From the NCBI RefSeq assembly GCF_900088535.1, contig NZ_LT578417.1, positions 1,674,001-1,738,000 on the forward strand: a stretch of DNA of 64,000 nucleotides, given 5' to 3'. Positions 9,601 to 18,707 of this stretch are shown one piece after another. Every line of letters begins with the position of its first letter. The stretch's first letter is position 1. The stretch is from Cyanobium sp. NIES-981. GTDB taxonomy: Bacteria > Cyanobacteriota > Cyanobacteriia > PCC-6307 > Cyanobiaceae. The position numbers and the translations under genes are program-made. The notes under the pieces are model-generated. The model was not told the origin of the DNA. It did no database searches and saw nothing but the letters and a program-made list of their open reading frames with translations.

Positions 9601-11208
9601 CAGGGGATCGATCGGCGGGTTGGTGACCTGGGCGAACCGCTGCTTGAAGTAGTCGTACAGAAGATGGGGTTTGCTGGAGAGCACCGCCAGGGGAATGTCA
9701 TCGCCCATGCAGTAGGTGGGCTCCTTGGCGGCGCCGGCCATGTCCTCGATCACCAGATCCAGGTCTTCGGCAGTGAAGCCGAAGGCCGTCTGCTGCTTCA
9801 GGAGCTCCAGGTCGTCGAGCAGGCGCTGGCTCTGCCAGGGCTGGGCCGCCAGGGTGCGGCGGTGTTCGGCCAGCCAGGCTCCATAGGGGTGGCGGCTCGC
9901 CACCTCCTGCTTCACGTCCCAGTTGTGCAGCAGGCGGCAGTGCTCGAGGTCCACGGCGAGCATCTGCCCGGGGCCGAGCCGGCCCTTCTCGATGATGCTG
10001 CTCTCCACCAGGTCCACCACCCCGGTTTCCGAGCCCATCACCACGAAGCCGTCGCTGGTGATGCAGTAGCGCGCCGGCCTGAGGCCGTTGCGGTCGAGGG
10101 TGGCCCCCACGCTGCGGCCGTCGGCGAACACCAGCAGGGCCGGGCCGTCCCAGGGCTCTTGGGTGCAGGCGGAGTACTCGTAGAAGGCCTGGATCTCGGG
10201 CCTGTCGGCCAGTTCCGGCTGATCCCGGAAGGCCTCGGGCACCAGGGTGAGCAGGCTCTCGGTGATGGGGCGGCCGCTGCGCACCATCAGCTCGAGGGTG
10301 GCATCGAGGTTGGCGGAATCGCTGAAGGCGGGGTTCACCACCGGGCGAAGGTCAGCGGCAGCGTCGCCCCACACCGCCTCGAGATTCACTTCCGAGGCCC
10401 TGGCCCAGTTGATGTTGCCCAGCAGGGTGTTGATCTCGCCGTTGTGGCCGAGCAGGCGCATCGGCTGGGCGAGGGGCCAGCGGGGCAGGGTGTTGGTGCT
10501 GAAGCGGCGGTGGTACACCGCGAAACTCACCGCGAAGCGCGTGTCGCGCAGATCGGCATAGAACGCCGCCAGCACCGCCGAGCGCACCATGCCCTTGTAG
10601 ACCACGGTGCGGTGGCTGAGCGAGGCGAAGTAGAGGTCGCCGACGCCCGGCCCCCAGGCCTCGCGGGCACGGTCGCCGCAGCGGCGGCGCAGGCGGAACA
10701 GCAGGCTTTCGAGGGCATCGCCATCCACCTCGGCCGCCAGCAGCCACTGCTCGATCGCGGGGGCCGTGGAGCGCGCCATGGGCCCGAGCACGCTGGGATC
10801 CACCGGCACGGGGCGCCAGCCGAGGGAGCGCAGACCCAGCTGGGCCGCCTCGACGTCGCAGAAACGGCGGGCCTGCTCCCGGCGTTCGGCATCGGCGGGA
10901 AGGAACACCATGCCCAGACCGCGATGCTGCGACACGGAGTCCGCGGCGGCTGGCCACACCGCCTCGAGATAGCTCCAGGGGATGCCGCAGAGCACTCCGG
11001 CGCCGTCACCGGAGTCGGCGTCTCCTCCACAGCCGCCGCGGTGTTCCATGCAGTCGAGGCCGCGGAGGGCCTGCTGCAGCACCCAATGGCTGGTCTCGCC
11101 CTTCAGGGAGGCGAGGAATCCCACCCCACAGGCGTCCCGTTCACCCGCCACGGCCTCAGGAGCGGGGCTGTCGCAGTGGGGCCAAACGGTGCGGGTCGGT
11201 CGAGGCAT
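6625..11208 (-). CDS. glsF: Ferredoxin-dependent glutamate synthase
   Basis: Converts 2-oxoglutarate and glutamine to two glutamates with electrons from ferredoxin; central to ammonia assimilation (GS-GOGAT). I chose ATG at 11206-11208, giving 1527 residues starting MPRPTRTVW. A longer frame opens at 11322 but its extra N-terminus is low-complexity. The catalytic Cys of the amidotransferase domain is residue 27 (DACGVGFLAS), exposed after leader removal. The FMN-binding synthase domain follows (HDGGTGASPLSS), then the 3Fe-4S motif CIMARVCHTNNC. A glutamate-synthase C-terminal beta-helix completes the chain. No GltD-type small subunit is adjacent, which supports the ferredoxin type. Confidence 0.97.
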   Translation of the reverse strand: MPRPTRTVWPHCDSPAPEAVAGERDACGVGFLASLKGETSHWVLQQALRGLDCMEHRGGCGGDADSGDGAGVLCGIPWSYLEAVWPAAADSVSQHRGLGMVFLPADAERREQARRFCDVEAAQLGLRSLGWRPVPVDPSVLGPMARSTAPAIEQWLLAAEVDGDALESLLFRLRRRCGDRAREAWGPGVGDLYFASLSHRTVVYKGMVRSAVLAAFYADLRDTRFAVSFAVYHRRFSTNTLPRWPLAQPMRLLGHNGEINTLLGNINWARASEVNLEAVWGDAAADLRPVVNPAFSDSANLDATLELMVRSGRPITESLLTLVPEAFRDQPELADRPEIQAFYEYSACTQEPWDGPALLVFADGRSVGATLDRNGLRPARYCITSDGFVVMGSETGVVDLVESSIIEKGRLGPGQMLAVDLEHCRLLHNWDVKQEVASRHPYGAWLAEHRRTLAAQPWQSQRLLDDLELLKQQTAFGFTAEDLDLVIEDMAGAAKEPTYCMGDDIPLAVLSSKPHLLYDYFKQRFAQVTNPPIDPLREKLVMSLEMHLGRRGSPLRPEPASAAVLHLSSPVLNEAELEAVGQQGLPSTTLSTLLSIEAGPAALEGAINRLRSEAEAAVRGGSQILVLSDRGINPTTTYIPPLLAVGAVHHHLLALGLRLQTSLVVDTAQCWSTHHLACLIGFGASAVCPWLTWETTRHWLAHPKTQKLIERGKLPELTPARVQANVRKALEDGLRKILSKIGISLLASYHGAQIFEAIGIGADLIDLAFRGTTSRVAGLSLRDLASETLSFHAKAFPELNRTKLEFMGFVQYRTGGEFHLNSPEMAKALHAAVAAGPGYDHFATYKTLLENRPVTALRDLLELRPAANPLPLDQVESVESICSRFCTGGMSLGALSREAHEVLAVAMNRIGGKSNSGEGGEDPARFHVLDDVDAEGRSATLPTIRGLRNGDSACSAIKQIASGRFGVTPEYLRSGRQLEIKVAQGAKPGEGGQLPGPKVDPYIAWLRNSKAGVALISPPPHHDIYSIEDLAQLIHDLHQVHPAAKVSVKLVAEIGIGTIAAGVAKANADVIQISGHDGGTGASPLSSIKHAGTPWELGLTEVHRSLLTNGLRDRVLLRADGGLKTGWDVIIAALLGAEEFGFGSVAMIAEGCIMARVCHTNNCPVGVASQKEALRQRFTGLPEHVVNFFLFVAEEVRQLLSVLGVARLEDLIGRTELLQPRDVPLTKTRSLDLSCLIDPVADPADRSWLRHDSRAHGNGPILEDTLLADAAVMAAIHGHGAVERHLAIVNTDRSVGARLAGEIAARHGNRGFQGQLDLTFTGAAGQSFGAFLLQGMNVRLIGDANDYVGKGINGGRLTVVPPPGSRDPGSQVILGNTCLYGATGGELYALGRAGERFAVRNSGARAVVEGAGDHCCEYMTGGVVVVLGTTGRNVAAGMTGGVAFLLDEAGGLADRLNPETVALCDLSTPEQEDLLRPLLEAHLQATGSARAAAILADWPSWKARFKVLVPPSEKETVGLLDREAVVA

Positions 11209-11363
11209 AGCCCGGGATTCTGGAGTTGGTGTCGGCGGGCCCCCCAAGGCTGCAGGGTCCCGGCAGGGGGATGCAGCCGTTGAGCCTTCAGAAGCGCTGA
11301 AGCCGATCCTAGGGATGGGCATCCCCGTAGCAGGGCTAGCGTCAGCAGGATTGCACCGCTGGA

Positions 11364-13214
11364 ATGGGATCCGTCGGAGCGAGCTTTTCCATCCCTCCCC
11401 ACCCCGCCGCGGCGGTCGTGCGCTCCGGCCGCGTGGGCCGCACCGCCGACGGATGGCTTGTGCCCCGCCTGCTGGCCGGGGGCCTGCTGGCCGGTGTGCT
11501 CCTGCCTGCCGCCAGCGCGGCCGCTCCCAGACTGCCGCTGCCGCCGCCGCCGCCGGCGAAGGACGGCGGTGCCATGGCCGGGCCGCAGGCGGGCACTGAG
11601 CGCCGGGGCACCAGCATCAGCATCAACGGCCAGCAGCAGCAGGCCTCCTGGCTTTGGCTCGGACCGGCGGAAGGGCCGCCCAGGCAGCTCTGGCTCCCTC
11701 TGGAGGTGCTGGAGAACCAGCTGGGGATCAGCAGCCGCAGCCGCCCTGACGGCAGCCTGGATCTGGAATGGTTCGGGCAGCCCCTGCTGGTGCCCCCGGC
11801 CCTGCAGCGCAGCCTCGAGGACGAGGTGGCGGTGGACGCCATGCCCCTGCTCTCCGCCGTGGGCGTGCAGGTGCTGGCCCGTGGCGCCCAGCTCTCGCTC
11901 AGCCTGGCCACCGCGCCGGTGCTCCAGGTGCGCAGCGGCACCCAGCCCGGGGCGCGGCGGCTCGTGCTCGACCTGGGCCGCCCCGCTCTGGTGCGCAGCG
12001 CCGCTGGCCTGCTGCAGCTGGATGTGCAGGCGAGCCCGGCACAGGTGCAGGAACTCCAGACCCTGGGACTGGTGGTGCAGAGCGCCGGGCGGGGGCTGGC
12101 GGTGCGGCCCCGCCGTGGAGCGGTGAGCAAGGTGTTCACCCTCGGGGAGCCCAACCGCCTGGTGATCGACGTCCCCGCCGAGGGTGACACCGGGCCGGTC
12201 GCGCCGGCGCCGATCAGTCCGGAGGTGCAGGCCATGATCGGCCGCACGCTGCGCTGGGACCGGCTGGTCCGCGACGGGGTGCGAATCAATGCCGTGCGGA
12301 TCGATCCCCGCACCGCCCCCCTGCAGCTGCGGCCGCTGGTGCGGCCCGGCGCGATGGAGGGGCTCACCTCCCTGGTGCAGCTCGCGGGCCAGACCCGGGC
12401 CGTGGTGGCGATCAACGGCGGCTATTTCAACCGGGTGCGGCGCCTGCCCCTTGGCGCCCTCAAACTCGATGGCCGCTGGATGTCAGGCCCGATCCTCAAC
12501 CGGGGGGTGGCGGCATGGAACGGCAGGGAGCTGCCGAGCTTCGGGCGGCTGCGGCTGGAGGAGTGGGTGGTGGGACCCGACCGGGCGCGCCTGCCGATCG
12601 TGGTGGTGAACAGCGGTTATGTGCAGCGGGGCGTGAGCCGCTACACCGCGGACTGGGGGCCGTACTACCAGGCCCTGAGTGGCTCGGAGACCGGGCTTCT
12701 GCTCGGCGCCGACGGCGTGGTGAGCCGCAGCCTCGACAGCCCTGAGCTCGCCCAGGGTGTGCCGCTGCGCCCGGGCGAGACCCTGCTGGTGGGCCGCGGC
12801 GGCGTCGGACTGCCCTGGGCCCCTGGCCACCGACTGCAGCTCAGCAGCCGGCCCAGCGAGGCTCTGGGGGGCAAGAGCCAGGTGATCGGCGGTGGCCCCC
12901 TGCTGCTGCAGGGTGGGCGGTTCGCCCTCAATGGAGCTGCCGAGAATTTCAGCGCCAGCTTCCTGCGGCAGGGGGCGCCGCGCACGGTGCTGGGCAGCGA
13001 TGGCCGTGAGGTGTGGCTGATCACCCTCGAGGGCGGCAGCGGCAGCGGGCCCACCCTGGCCCAGACCGCCCAGCTGCTGCTGGGACTGGGCATGCGTGAT
13101 GCCCTCAACCTCGACGGCGGCAGCTCCACCGGCCTGGTCCTGGGGGGGAGCCATCAGGTCAAGGGACGTGGGGTGGCGGGATCCGTGCACAACGGCGTCG
13201 GCCTTGTGCCCTGA
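11364..13214 (+). CDS. Exported phosphodiester glycosidase (NAGPA) domain protein
   Basis: 616 residues. After a basic N-terminus there is a hydrophobic signal or anchor (about residues 31-52, LLAGGLLAGVLLPAASAAAP), then a Pro-rich linker and an N-terminal beta domain (about 75-270). The C-terminal half matches the phosphodiester glycosidase / DUF2233 fold (related to NAGPA), with AVVAINGGYFN near residue 350 and the terminal motif ALNLDGGSSTGLVLGG. Such proteins hydrolyse sugar-phosphodiester links in envelope or exopolysaccharide contexts; the substrate here is unknown. GTG at 11418 is an alternative start that would place the signal nearer the N-terminus. Its stop codon lies inside an 18-nt tandem repeat. 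Confidence 0.88.
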   Translation: MGSVGASFSIPPHPAAAVVRSGRVGRTADGWLVPRLLAGGLLAGVLLPAASAAAPRLPLPPPPPAKDGGAMAGPQAGTERRGTSISINGQQQQASWLWLGPAEGPPRQLWLPLEVLENQLGISSRSRPDGSLDLEWFGQPLLVPPALQRSLEDEVAVDAMPLLSAVGVQVLARGAQLSLSLATAPVLQVRSGTQPGARRLVLDLGRPALVRSAAGLLQLDVQASPAQVQELQTLGLVVQSAGRGLAVRPRRGAVSKVFTLGEPNRLVIDVPAEGDTGPVAPAPISPEVQAMIGRTLRWDRLVRDGVRINAVRIDPRTAPLQLRPLVRPGAMEGLTSLVQLAGQTRAVVAINGGYFNRVRRLPLGALKLDGRWMSGPILNRGVAAWNGRELPSFGRLRLEEWVVGPDRARLPIVVVNSGYVQRGVSRYTADWGPYYQALSGSETGLLLGADGVVSRSLDSPELAQGVPLRPGETLLVGRGGVGLPWAPGHRLQLSSRPSEALGGKSQVIGGGPLLLQGGRFALNGAAENFSASFLRQGAPRTVLGSDGREVWLITLEGGSGSGPTLAQTAQLLLGLGMRDALNLDGGSSTGLVLGGSHQVKGRGVAGSVHNGVGLVP

Positions 13215-13256
13215 GCCGGACGTGTGTCCTGAGCCGGCCTTGTGCCCTGGGCCGGC
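13203..13256. repeat. 18-nt tandem repeat spanning a stop codon
   Basis: Three consecutive 18-nt units: CTTGTGCCCTGAGCCGGA (13203), CGTGTGTCCTGAGCCGGC (13221) and CTTGTGCCCTGGGCCGGC (13239). Unit one holds the last codons and TGA of the upstream gene. Unit two repeats the TGA in the same frame; in unit three it has become TGG. Confidence 0.85.
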
Positions 13257-13331
13257 CGTGGCGCGGTGCCACCAGGCCGTTCTGCGGTGCGAAAGTGGGA
13301 CGCGAAGCTCCCATCCCCCTCCCCCAGCCCC

Positions 13332-13670
13332 ATGCCGAAGGGCCACAGTCTGCGCCTCTCCGCCAGTGCGGCGGCAGAGCTGGGCCGCCAGGCCGCCGTG
13401 GCGGGAACTCCCGGACTGGTCCACCTCGATCTGGTGGACGGGGGGTGCGAGCGCTGGACCATCCGGGTGCGGCCGGGCCATCTGGCGGGAGTGCCGGTCG
13501 CCCGCGCCGATGGCGTGACGCTCTACGCGCCGGCCGAACAGCTGGAGCTGCTCACCGGCCTGACCCTGGAGTACCGGGGCGATCTCAGCGGAGGTGGCTT
13601 TCTGGTGCTCCCAAGCGAGGGGGTCGTGAGCTGCGCCTGCGGCTCGGCCTTCAGCCGTCGCGGCGAGTAG
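13332..13670 (+). CDS. A-type iron-sulfur carrier protein (IscA/HesB-like)
   Basis: 112 residues from ATG at 13332; the longer open frame upstream covers the repeat region and is unlikely to be translated. The sequence ends with SCACGSAF, the conserved CxCGxSF-like element of A-type carriers, and an earlier Cys lies at GGCERW. These three cysteines are the expected Fe-S or iron ligands, though the first sits closer to the N-terminus than the typical spacing I expect. A-type proteins pass Fe-S clusters to apo-enzymes. It stands alone, just upstream of the str operon. Subfamily (IscA versus SufA) was not decided. Confidence 0.82.
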   Translation: MPKGHSLRLSASAAAELGRQAAVAGTPGLVHLDLVDGGCERWTIRVRPGHLAGVPVARADGVTLYAPAEQLELLTGLTLEYRGDLSGGGFLVLPSEGVVSCACGSAFSRRGE

Positions 13671-13757
13671 CGGCCCCGGGTGGGGCGGCAGGCGACCCAG
13701 TAAGGTGACGGATTGTCGAAATCGGTCGGACGTCCGACCTGTGTTCTCCGGCCCTCG

Positions 13758-14132
13758 ATGCCCACTATCCAGCAACTGATCCGCACAGAACGGCAACGTC
13801 TGACACGAAAGACGAAATCGCCGGCCCTGCGTTCCTGCCCCGAGCGCCGCGGGGTGTGCACCCGTGTGTACACCTCCACTCCCAAGAAGCCGAACTCAGC
13901 CCTGCGCAAGGTGGCGCGCGTGCGCCTCACCTCGGGCTTTGAGGTGACCGCCTATATCCCCGGCATCGGGCACAACCTCCAGGAGCACTCGGTTGTTCTG
14001 ATCAGGGGTGGTCGGGTCAAGGACCTGCCGGGTGTGCGCTACCACATCATCCGCGGCACGCTGGACACCGCTGGCGTCAAGGACCGCCGCCAGGCCCGCT
14101 CCAAGTACGGCGCCAAGACCCCGAAATCCTGA
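13758..14132 (+). CDS. rpsL: 30S ribosomal protein S12
   Basis: Decoding-centre protein of the small subunit. 124 residues from ATG at 13758 ([13 protein letters not shown]); the frame extends upstream but the standard N-terminus fixes the start. [25 protein letters not shown] and KDLPGVRYH are the canonical S12 blocks. Lys in KPNSALRK and the PGVRYH loop are the classic streptomycin-resistance positions and both look wild type. First gene of the conserved str operon rpsL-rpsG-fusA-tuf-rpsJ. Confidence 0.98.
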   Translation: MPTIQQLIRTERQRLTRKTKSPALRSCPERRGVCTRVYTSTPKKPNSALRKVARVRLTSGFEVTAYIPGIGHNLQEHSVVLIRGGRVKDLPGVRYHIIRGTLDTAGVKDRRQARSKYGAKTPKS

Positions 14133-14221
14133 TCTGACCTCCAGGGCAGACGCCTGAATCCGGCCCCGGGCCGATTCCGCTCCCTGGATGACTCCGTCTC
14201 CCCAAGCACCTCGCAACTCCG

Positions 14222-14692
14222 ATGTCCCGCCGCAACGCTGCCGAAAAGCGCCCGATCCTTCCCGATCCCCAGTTCAACAGCCGTCTGGCCTCGATGATCG
14301 TGGCCAGGCTTATGAAGCACGGCAAGAAGTCCACCGCCCAGCGGATCCTGTCGGACGCCTTCAGCCTGATCAATGAGCGCACCGGCTCAGATCCCCTGGA
14401 GCTGTTCGAGACGGCCGTGCGCAACGCCACCCCCCTGGTGGAGGTGCGGGCACGGCGTGTGGGCGGCGCCACCTATCAGGTGCCGATGGAAGTGCGCCAG
14501 GAACGCGGTACCGCCATGGCCCTCCGCTGGCTGGTGAACTTCTCCAGGGCCCGCAACGGCCGGAGCATGGCCCAGAAACTGGCGGGTGAGCTGATGGATG
14601 CCGCCAACGAAGCCGGCAGTGCCGTGCGCAAGCGGGAAGAGACCCACAAGATGGCGGAGGCGAACAAGGCCTTCGCGCACTACCGCTACTGA
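14222..14692 (+). CDS. rpsG: 30S ribosomal protein S7
   Basis: Primary 16S-binding protein that nucleates the head of the small subunit. 156 residues, [16 protein letters not shown] at the start and [10 protein letters not shown] at the end, standard for S7. DLM-type signature blocks [19 protein letters not shown] and [12 protein letters not shown] are present. It lies 89 nt after rpsL and 88 nt before fusA in the str operon. In enterobacteria S7 represses this operon by binding the rpsL-rpsG spacer; I saw no obvious equivalent structure there. Confidence 0.98.
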   Translation: MSRRNAAEKRPILPDPQFNSRLASMIVARLMKHGKKSTAQRILSDAFSLINERTGSDPLELFETAVRNATPLVEVRARRVGGATYQVPMEVRQERGTAMALRWLVNFSRARNGRSMAQKLAGELMDAANEAGSAVRKREETHKMAEANKAFAHYRY

Positions 14693-14756
14693 TCCCTGGC
14701 GCGCCCCCGTGGCGCGATCAGCCCATCGCTGATCAGTACAGTATCGACTGTTTTTT
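14687..14756 (+). promoter_or_regulatory. Inverted repeat and T-run between rpsG and fusA
   Basis: TACTGATC (14687-14694, containing the rpsG stop) is exactly complementary to GATCAGTA (14731-14738). A second small hairpin ACAGT / ACTGT (14738-14751) is followed by six T (14751-14756). The layout resembles a weak terminator or attenuator inside the str operon. Stems are short, so function is uncertain. Confidence 0.35.
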
Positions 14757-14780
14757 GTAGACCTTTCGGAGACATCCCCC

Positions 14781-16856
14781 GTGGCTCGCGCCTTTCCACT
14801 GGAACGCGTCAGAAATATCGGCATCGCAGCCCACATCGACGCTGGCAAAACCACCACCACCGAGCGGATCCTCTTCTATTCCGGGGTGGTGCACAAGATC
14901 GGCGAGGTGCACGACGGTGCTGCCGTGACCGACTGGATGGCCCAGGAACGCGAGCGGGGTATCACGATCACGGCGGCGGCCATCTCCACGAGCTGGAAGG
15001 ATCACCGCATCAACATCATTGATACCCCTGGACACGTCGACTTCACCATCGAAGTGGAGCGCTCCATGCGGGTGCTCGATGGCGTGATCGCCGTCTTCTG
15101 CGCTGTGGGCGGTGTCCAGCCCCAGTCGGAGACGGTCTGGCGGCAGGCTGACCGGTACAAGGTGCCGCGGATGGTGTTCGTCAACAAGATGGACCGTACC
15201 GGGGCCGACTTCCTCAAGGTCTACGGGCAGATCAAGGACCGTCTCAAGGCCAACGCCGCACCGATTCAGCTGCCGATCGGCGCCGAGGGCGAGCTGAGCG
15301 GCATCATCGATCTGGTGAAGAACCGGGCCTTCATCTACAAGGATGAACTCGGCAAGGACATCGAGGAAACCGATGTTCCGGCTTCGATGGCCGATGAGGT
15401 GGCCGAATGGCGCAACAAGCTGATGGAGTCGGTGGCTGAAACCGACGAGGATCTTGTGGAAGTGTTCCTCGAAACCGGCGAACTCAGCGAAGAGCAGCTG
15501 CGCAACGGCATTCGCGAAGGGGTGCTCAAGCATGGCCTGGTGCCCATGCTGTGCGGCTCGGCCTTCAAGAACAAAGGGGTGCAGCTGCTCCTCGACGCCG
15601 TGGTGGACTATCTGCCCGCCCCGGTGGACGTGCCCCCGATCCAGGGTCTCCTGTCCGACGGCAGCGAAGCCCTGCGCCCGGCGGACGACAGTGCCCCCTT
15701 CAGCGCCCTGGCCTTCAAGGTGATGGCCGATCCGTTCGGCAAGCTCACCTTCGTGCGGATCTACTCCGGTGTGCTGCAGAAGGGCAGCTACGTGCTCAAC
15801 TCCACCAAGGACAAGAAGGAGCGCATCTCGCGGCTGATCGTGCTCAAGGCCGACGACCGGGAAGAGGTCGACGAACTGCGCGCTGGCGACCTTGGCGCTG
15901 TCCTGGGCCTGAAGGACACCACCACCGGTGACACCCTCTGCGTGGAGAGTGACCCGATCATCCTGGAGTCGCTGTACATCCCTGAGCCAGTGATCTCGGT
16001 GGCTGTGGAGCCCAAGACCAAGGGCGACATGGACAAACTCTCCAAAGCCCTGCAGTCCCTGTCCGAGGAAGATCCCACCTTCCGCGTCTCCACCGATCCG
16101 GAAACCAACCAGACGGTGATCGCCGGCATGGGCGAGCTCCACCTCGAGATCCTGGTGGACCGCATGCTGCGCGAATTCAAGGTGGAGGCCAACATCGGTG
16201 CTCCCCAGGTGTCCTACCGCGAAACCATCCGCGCCAGCGCGAAGGGCGAAGGTAAATTTGCCCGCCAGACCGGCGGTAAGGGCCAGTACGGCCATGTGGT
16301 GATCGAAATGGAACCCGGCGAACCGGGTTCAGGGTTCGAATTCGTCAACAAGATTGTTGGCGGTGTCGTGCCCAAGGAATACATCGGTCCGGCAGAAGCC
16401 GGCATGAAGGAAACCTGCGAATCGGGCGTGATCGCGGGTTATCCCATGATCGATGTCCGTGTCACCATGGTCGACGGCTCGTACCACGACGTCGACTCCT
16501 CGGAGATGGCGTTCAAGATCGCCGGCTCCATGGCCTTCAAGGACGGGGTCAAGAAGTGCAATCCTGTGCTCCTTGAACCGATGATGAAGGTGGAGGTCGA
16601 GATCCCCGAGGATTTCCTCGGTTCGGTGATCGGCGACCTCTCGTCCCGCCGCGGCCAGGTCGAAGGACAATCCATCGATGATGGGCAGTCCAAGGTCCAG
16701 GCCAAGGTGCCCCTGGCCGAGATGTTCGGCTATGCCACCCAGCTCCGATCCATGACCCAGGGTCGGGGTATCTTCTCGATGGAATTCAGCCACTACGAGG
16801 AAGTACCTCGCAACGTGGCCGAGGCCATCATCTCCAAGAATCAGGGCAAGTCCTGA
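14781..16856 (+). CDS. fusA: Elongation factor G
   Basis: Translational GTPase that drives ribosomal translocation and, with RRF, recycling. 691 residues from GTG at 14781 ([14 protein letters not shown]). G motifs visible: [10 protein letters not shown] (P loop), RGITITAAA (switch I), DTPGHVDF (G3), NKMDRTGAD (G4). Domain IV carries the YGHVVIEM and [10 protein letters not shown] blocks. Length and order are normal. It sits in the str operon 42 nt upstream of tuf. Only one copy is in this window; cyanobacteria often carry extra EF-G-like paralogues elsewhere. Confidence 0.98.
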   Translation: MARAFPLERVRNIGIAAHIDAGKTTTTERILFYSGVVHKIGEVHDGAAVTDWMAQERERGITITAAAISTSWKDHRINIIDTPGHVDFTIEVERSMRVLDGVIAVFCAVGGVQPQSETVWRQADRYKVPRMVFVNKMDRTGADFLKVYGQIKDRLKANAAPIQLPIGAEGELSGIIDLVKNRAFIYKDELGKDIEETDVPASMADEVAEWRNKLMESVAETDEDLVEVFLETGELSEEQLRNGIREGVLKHGLVPMLCGSAFKNKGVQLLLDAVVDYLPAPVDVPPIQGLLSDGSEALRPADDSAPFSALAFKVMADPFGKLTFVRIYSGVLQKGSYVLNSTKDKKERISRLIVLKADDREEVDELRAGDLGAVLGLKDTTTGDTLCVESDPIILESLYIPEPVISVAVEPKTKGDMDKLSKALQSLSEEDPTFRVSTDPETNQTVIAGMGELHLEILVDRMLREFKVEANIGAPQVSYRETIRASAKGEGKFARQTGGKGQYGHVVIEMEPGEPGSGFEFVNKIVGGVVPKEYIGPAEAGMKETCESGVIAGYPMIDVRVTMVDGSYHDVDSSEMAFKIAGSMAFKDGVKKCNPVLLEPMMKVEVEIPEDFLGSVIGDLSSRRGQVEGQSIDDGQSKVQAKVPLAEMFGYATQLRSMTQGRGIFSMEFSHYEEVPRNVAEAIISKNQGKS

Positions 16857-16898
16857 TCCTCAACCATACCCACCTAATCCCCCCGATTCTTTCCTCCC

Positions 16899-18098
16899 AT
16901 GGCTCGCGAGAAGTTCCAAAGGAACAAGCCCCACGTCAACATCGGCACGATCGGCCACGTTGACCACGGCAAGACCACCCTCACCGCCGCCATCACCAAC
17001 GTGCTGGCCAAGAAGGGTTTCGCCAAGGCCCAGGCCTACGACCAGATCGACGGTGCTCCTGAGGAGCGTGAGCGCGGCATCACCATCAACACGGCCCACG
17101 TCGAGTACGAGACCGACAACCGCCACTACGCCCACGTGGACTGCCCCGGCCACGCGGACTACGTGAAGAACATGATCACCGGTGCCGCCCAGATGGACGG
17201 CGCCATCCTCGTGGTGGCCGCCACCGACGGCCCGATGGCCCAGACCAAGGAGCACATCCTGCTGGCCAAGCAGGTGGGTGTGCCCGCGCTGGTGGTCGCC
17301 CTCAACAAGTGCGACATGGTGGATGACGAGGAAATCCTCGAGCTGGTGGAACTCGAAGTGCGTGAGCTGCTCAGCAGCTACGACTTCCCCGGCGACGACA
17401 TCCCCGTGGTGAAGGTGTCCGGCCTCAAGGCCCTCGAGGGTGACGCCGAGTGGGAAGCCAAGATCGGTGAGCTGATGGATGCCGTGGACGCCTCCATCCC
17501 CGAGCCCGAGCGGGAAGTGGATAAGCCCTTCCTGATGGCCGTCGAAGACGTGTTCTCGATCACGGGCCGCGGCACCGTGGCCACCGGCCGTATCGAGCGC
17601 GGCAAGGTGAAGGTGGGCGAGGAGATCGAGATCGTCGGCATCAAGGACACCCGCAAGAGCACCGTCACCGGTGTGGAGATGTTCCGCAAGCTGCTGGACG
17701 AGGGCATGGCCGGCGACAACGTGGGTCTGCTCCTGCGTGGCATCCAGAAGGAGGACATCGAGCGCGGCATGGTGCTGGTGAAGCCCGGCTCCATCACCCC
17801 GCACACCAAGTTCGAAGGCGAGGTGTACGTGCTGAAGAAGGAAGAGGGCGGCCGCCACACCCCCTTCTTCGCCGGCTACCGGCCCCAGTTCTACATCCGC
17901 ACCACGGACGTGACTGGCCAGATCACCGCCTTCACCGCCGACGACGGCTCCAACGTGGAGATGGTGATGCCCGGCGACCGCATCAAGATGACCGGCGAGC
18001 TGATCTGCCCGGTGGCCATCGAGCAGGGCATGCGCTTCGCCATCCGCGAGGGCGGCCGCACCATCGGCGCCGGCGTGGTCTCTAAGATCATCGCCTGA
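16899..18098 (+). CDS. tuf: Elongation factor Tu
   Basis: GTPase that delivers aminoacyl-tRNA to the ribosome. 399 residues; [10 protein letters not shown] (P loop), [12 protein letters not shown] (switch I), DCPGHADY (G3), NKCDMVDD (G4) and the C-terminal [11 protein letters not shown]-type ending (here [10 protein letters not shown]). [16 protein letters not shown] is the conserved tRNA-contacting barrel. Codon use is strongly biased to C-ending codons, as expected for a very highly expressed gene. Followed by a 190-nt spacer with strong hairpins before rpsJ. Confidence 0.99.
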   Translation: MAREKFQRNKPHVNIGTIGHVDHGKTTLTAAITNVLAKKGFAKAQAYDQIDGAPEERERGITINTAHVEYETDNRHYAHVDCPGHADYVKNMITGAAQMDGAILVVAATDGPMAQTKEHILLAKQVGVPALVVALNKCDMVDDEEILELVELEVRELLSSYDFPGDDIPVVKVSGLKALEGDAEWEAKIGELMDAVDASIPEPEREVDKPFLMAVEDVFSITGRGTVATGRIERGKVKVGEEIEIVGIKDTRKSTVTGVEMFRKLLDEGMAGDNVGLLLRGIQKEDIERGMVLVKPGSITPHTKFEGEVYVLKKEEGGRHTPFFAGYRPQFYIRTTDVTGQITAFTADDGSNVEMVMPGDRIKMTGELICPVAIEQGMRFAIREGGRTIGAGVVSKIIA

Positions 18099-18120
18099 TC
18101 GTCTCCTAAGGTCGGGTGCG

Positions 18121-18184
18121 GGAGGTCTTCCTCCACCCCCTCCTTGGGCAGCCCTGCCACCTGGATCGGGTGGCGGGGCTGCCC
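18121..18184 (+). promoter_or_regulatory. Two hairpins in the tuf-rpsJ spacer
   Basis: GGAGG (18121-18125) pairs with CCTCC (18130-18134) over a 4-nt loop. Downstream, GGGCAGCCCTGCCACC (18146-18161) pairs with GGTGGCGGGGCTGCCC (18169-18184) over a 7-nt loop, 16 base pairs with a single G-U wobble. No T-run follows, so a canonical intrinsic terminator is unlikely; an RNA-processing, stability or attenuation site between tuf and rpsJ is plausible. Confidence 0.6.
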
Positions 18185-18288
18185 ACCCGATGGTTCCAGA
18201 ACCTAGACAACCCGGGTTGCCGCTCTTGGGAGCTGCACAGGCCCCCCACTCGTCGTTTCCACGCCAAGCCGGCGTCCACGCCCTCCCC

Positions 18289-18609
18289 ATGTCCACTGCC
18301 ATCGCCCAGCAGAAGATCCGCATCCGCCTGAAGGCGTTCGATCGCCGCATGCTGGATCTCTCCTGCGAAAAAATCATCGAGACCGCCGACCACACCGCCG
18401 CCACGGCCATCGGACCGATTCCGCTGCCCACCAAGCGCAAGATCTACTGCGTGCTGCGCTCGCCTCACGTGGACAAGGACTCGCGGGAGCACTTCGAAAC
18501 CCGCACCCATCGCCGCATCATCGACATCTACAGCCCTTCCGGCAAGACGATCGATGCCCTGATGAAGCTGGACCTGCCCAGCGGCGTCGACATCGAAGTC
18601 AAGCTCTGA
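18289..18609 (+). CDS. rpsJ: 30S ribosomal protein S10
   Basis: Head protein of the small subunit, also NusE in transcription antitermination. 106 residues from ATG at 18289 ([20 protein letters not shown]); the open frame continues upstream through the tuf spacer, but the standard N-terminus sets the start. [19 protein letters not shown] and [16 protein letters not shown] are diagnostic. Its place at the end of the str operon is the usual cyanobacterial arrangement. Confidence 0.98.
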   Translation: MSTAIAQQKIRIRLKAFDRRMLDLSCEKIIETADHTAATAIGPIPLPTKRKIYCVLRSPHVDKDSREHFETRTHRRIIDIYSPSGKTIDALMKLDLPSGVDIEVKL

Positions 18610-18707
18610 CCCCCCCCGGGCGCTGATCGTTCTGATCCATCGGGGTGCCCGTGGGCGCGGCCTGCTGGCCCAGTTCCTAGGATGGTCGAGCAACTCCTCA
18701 GCAAGCC

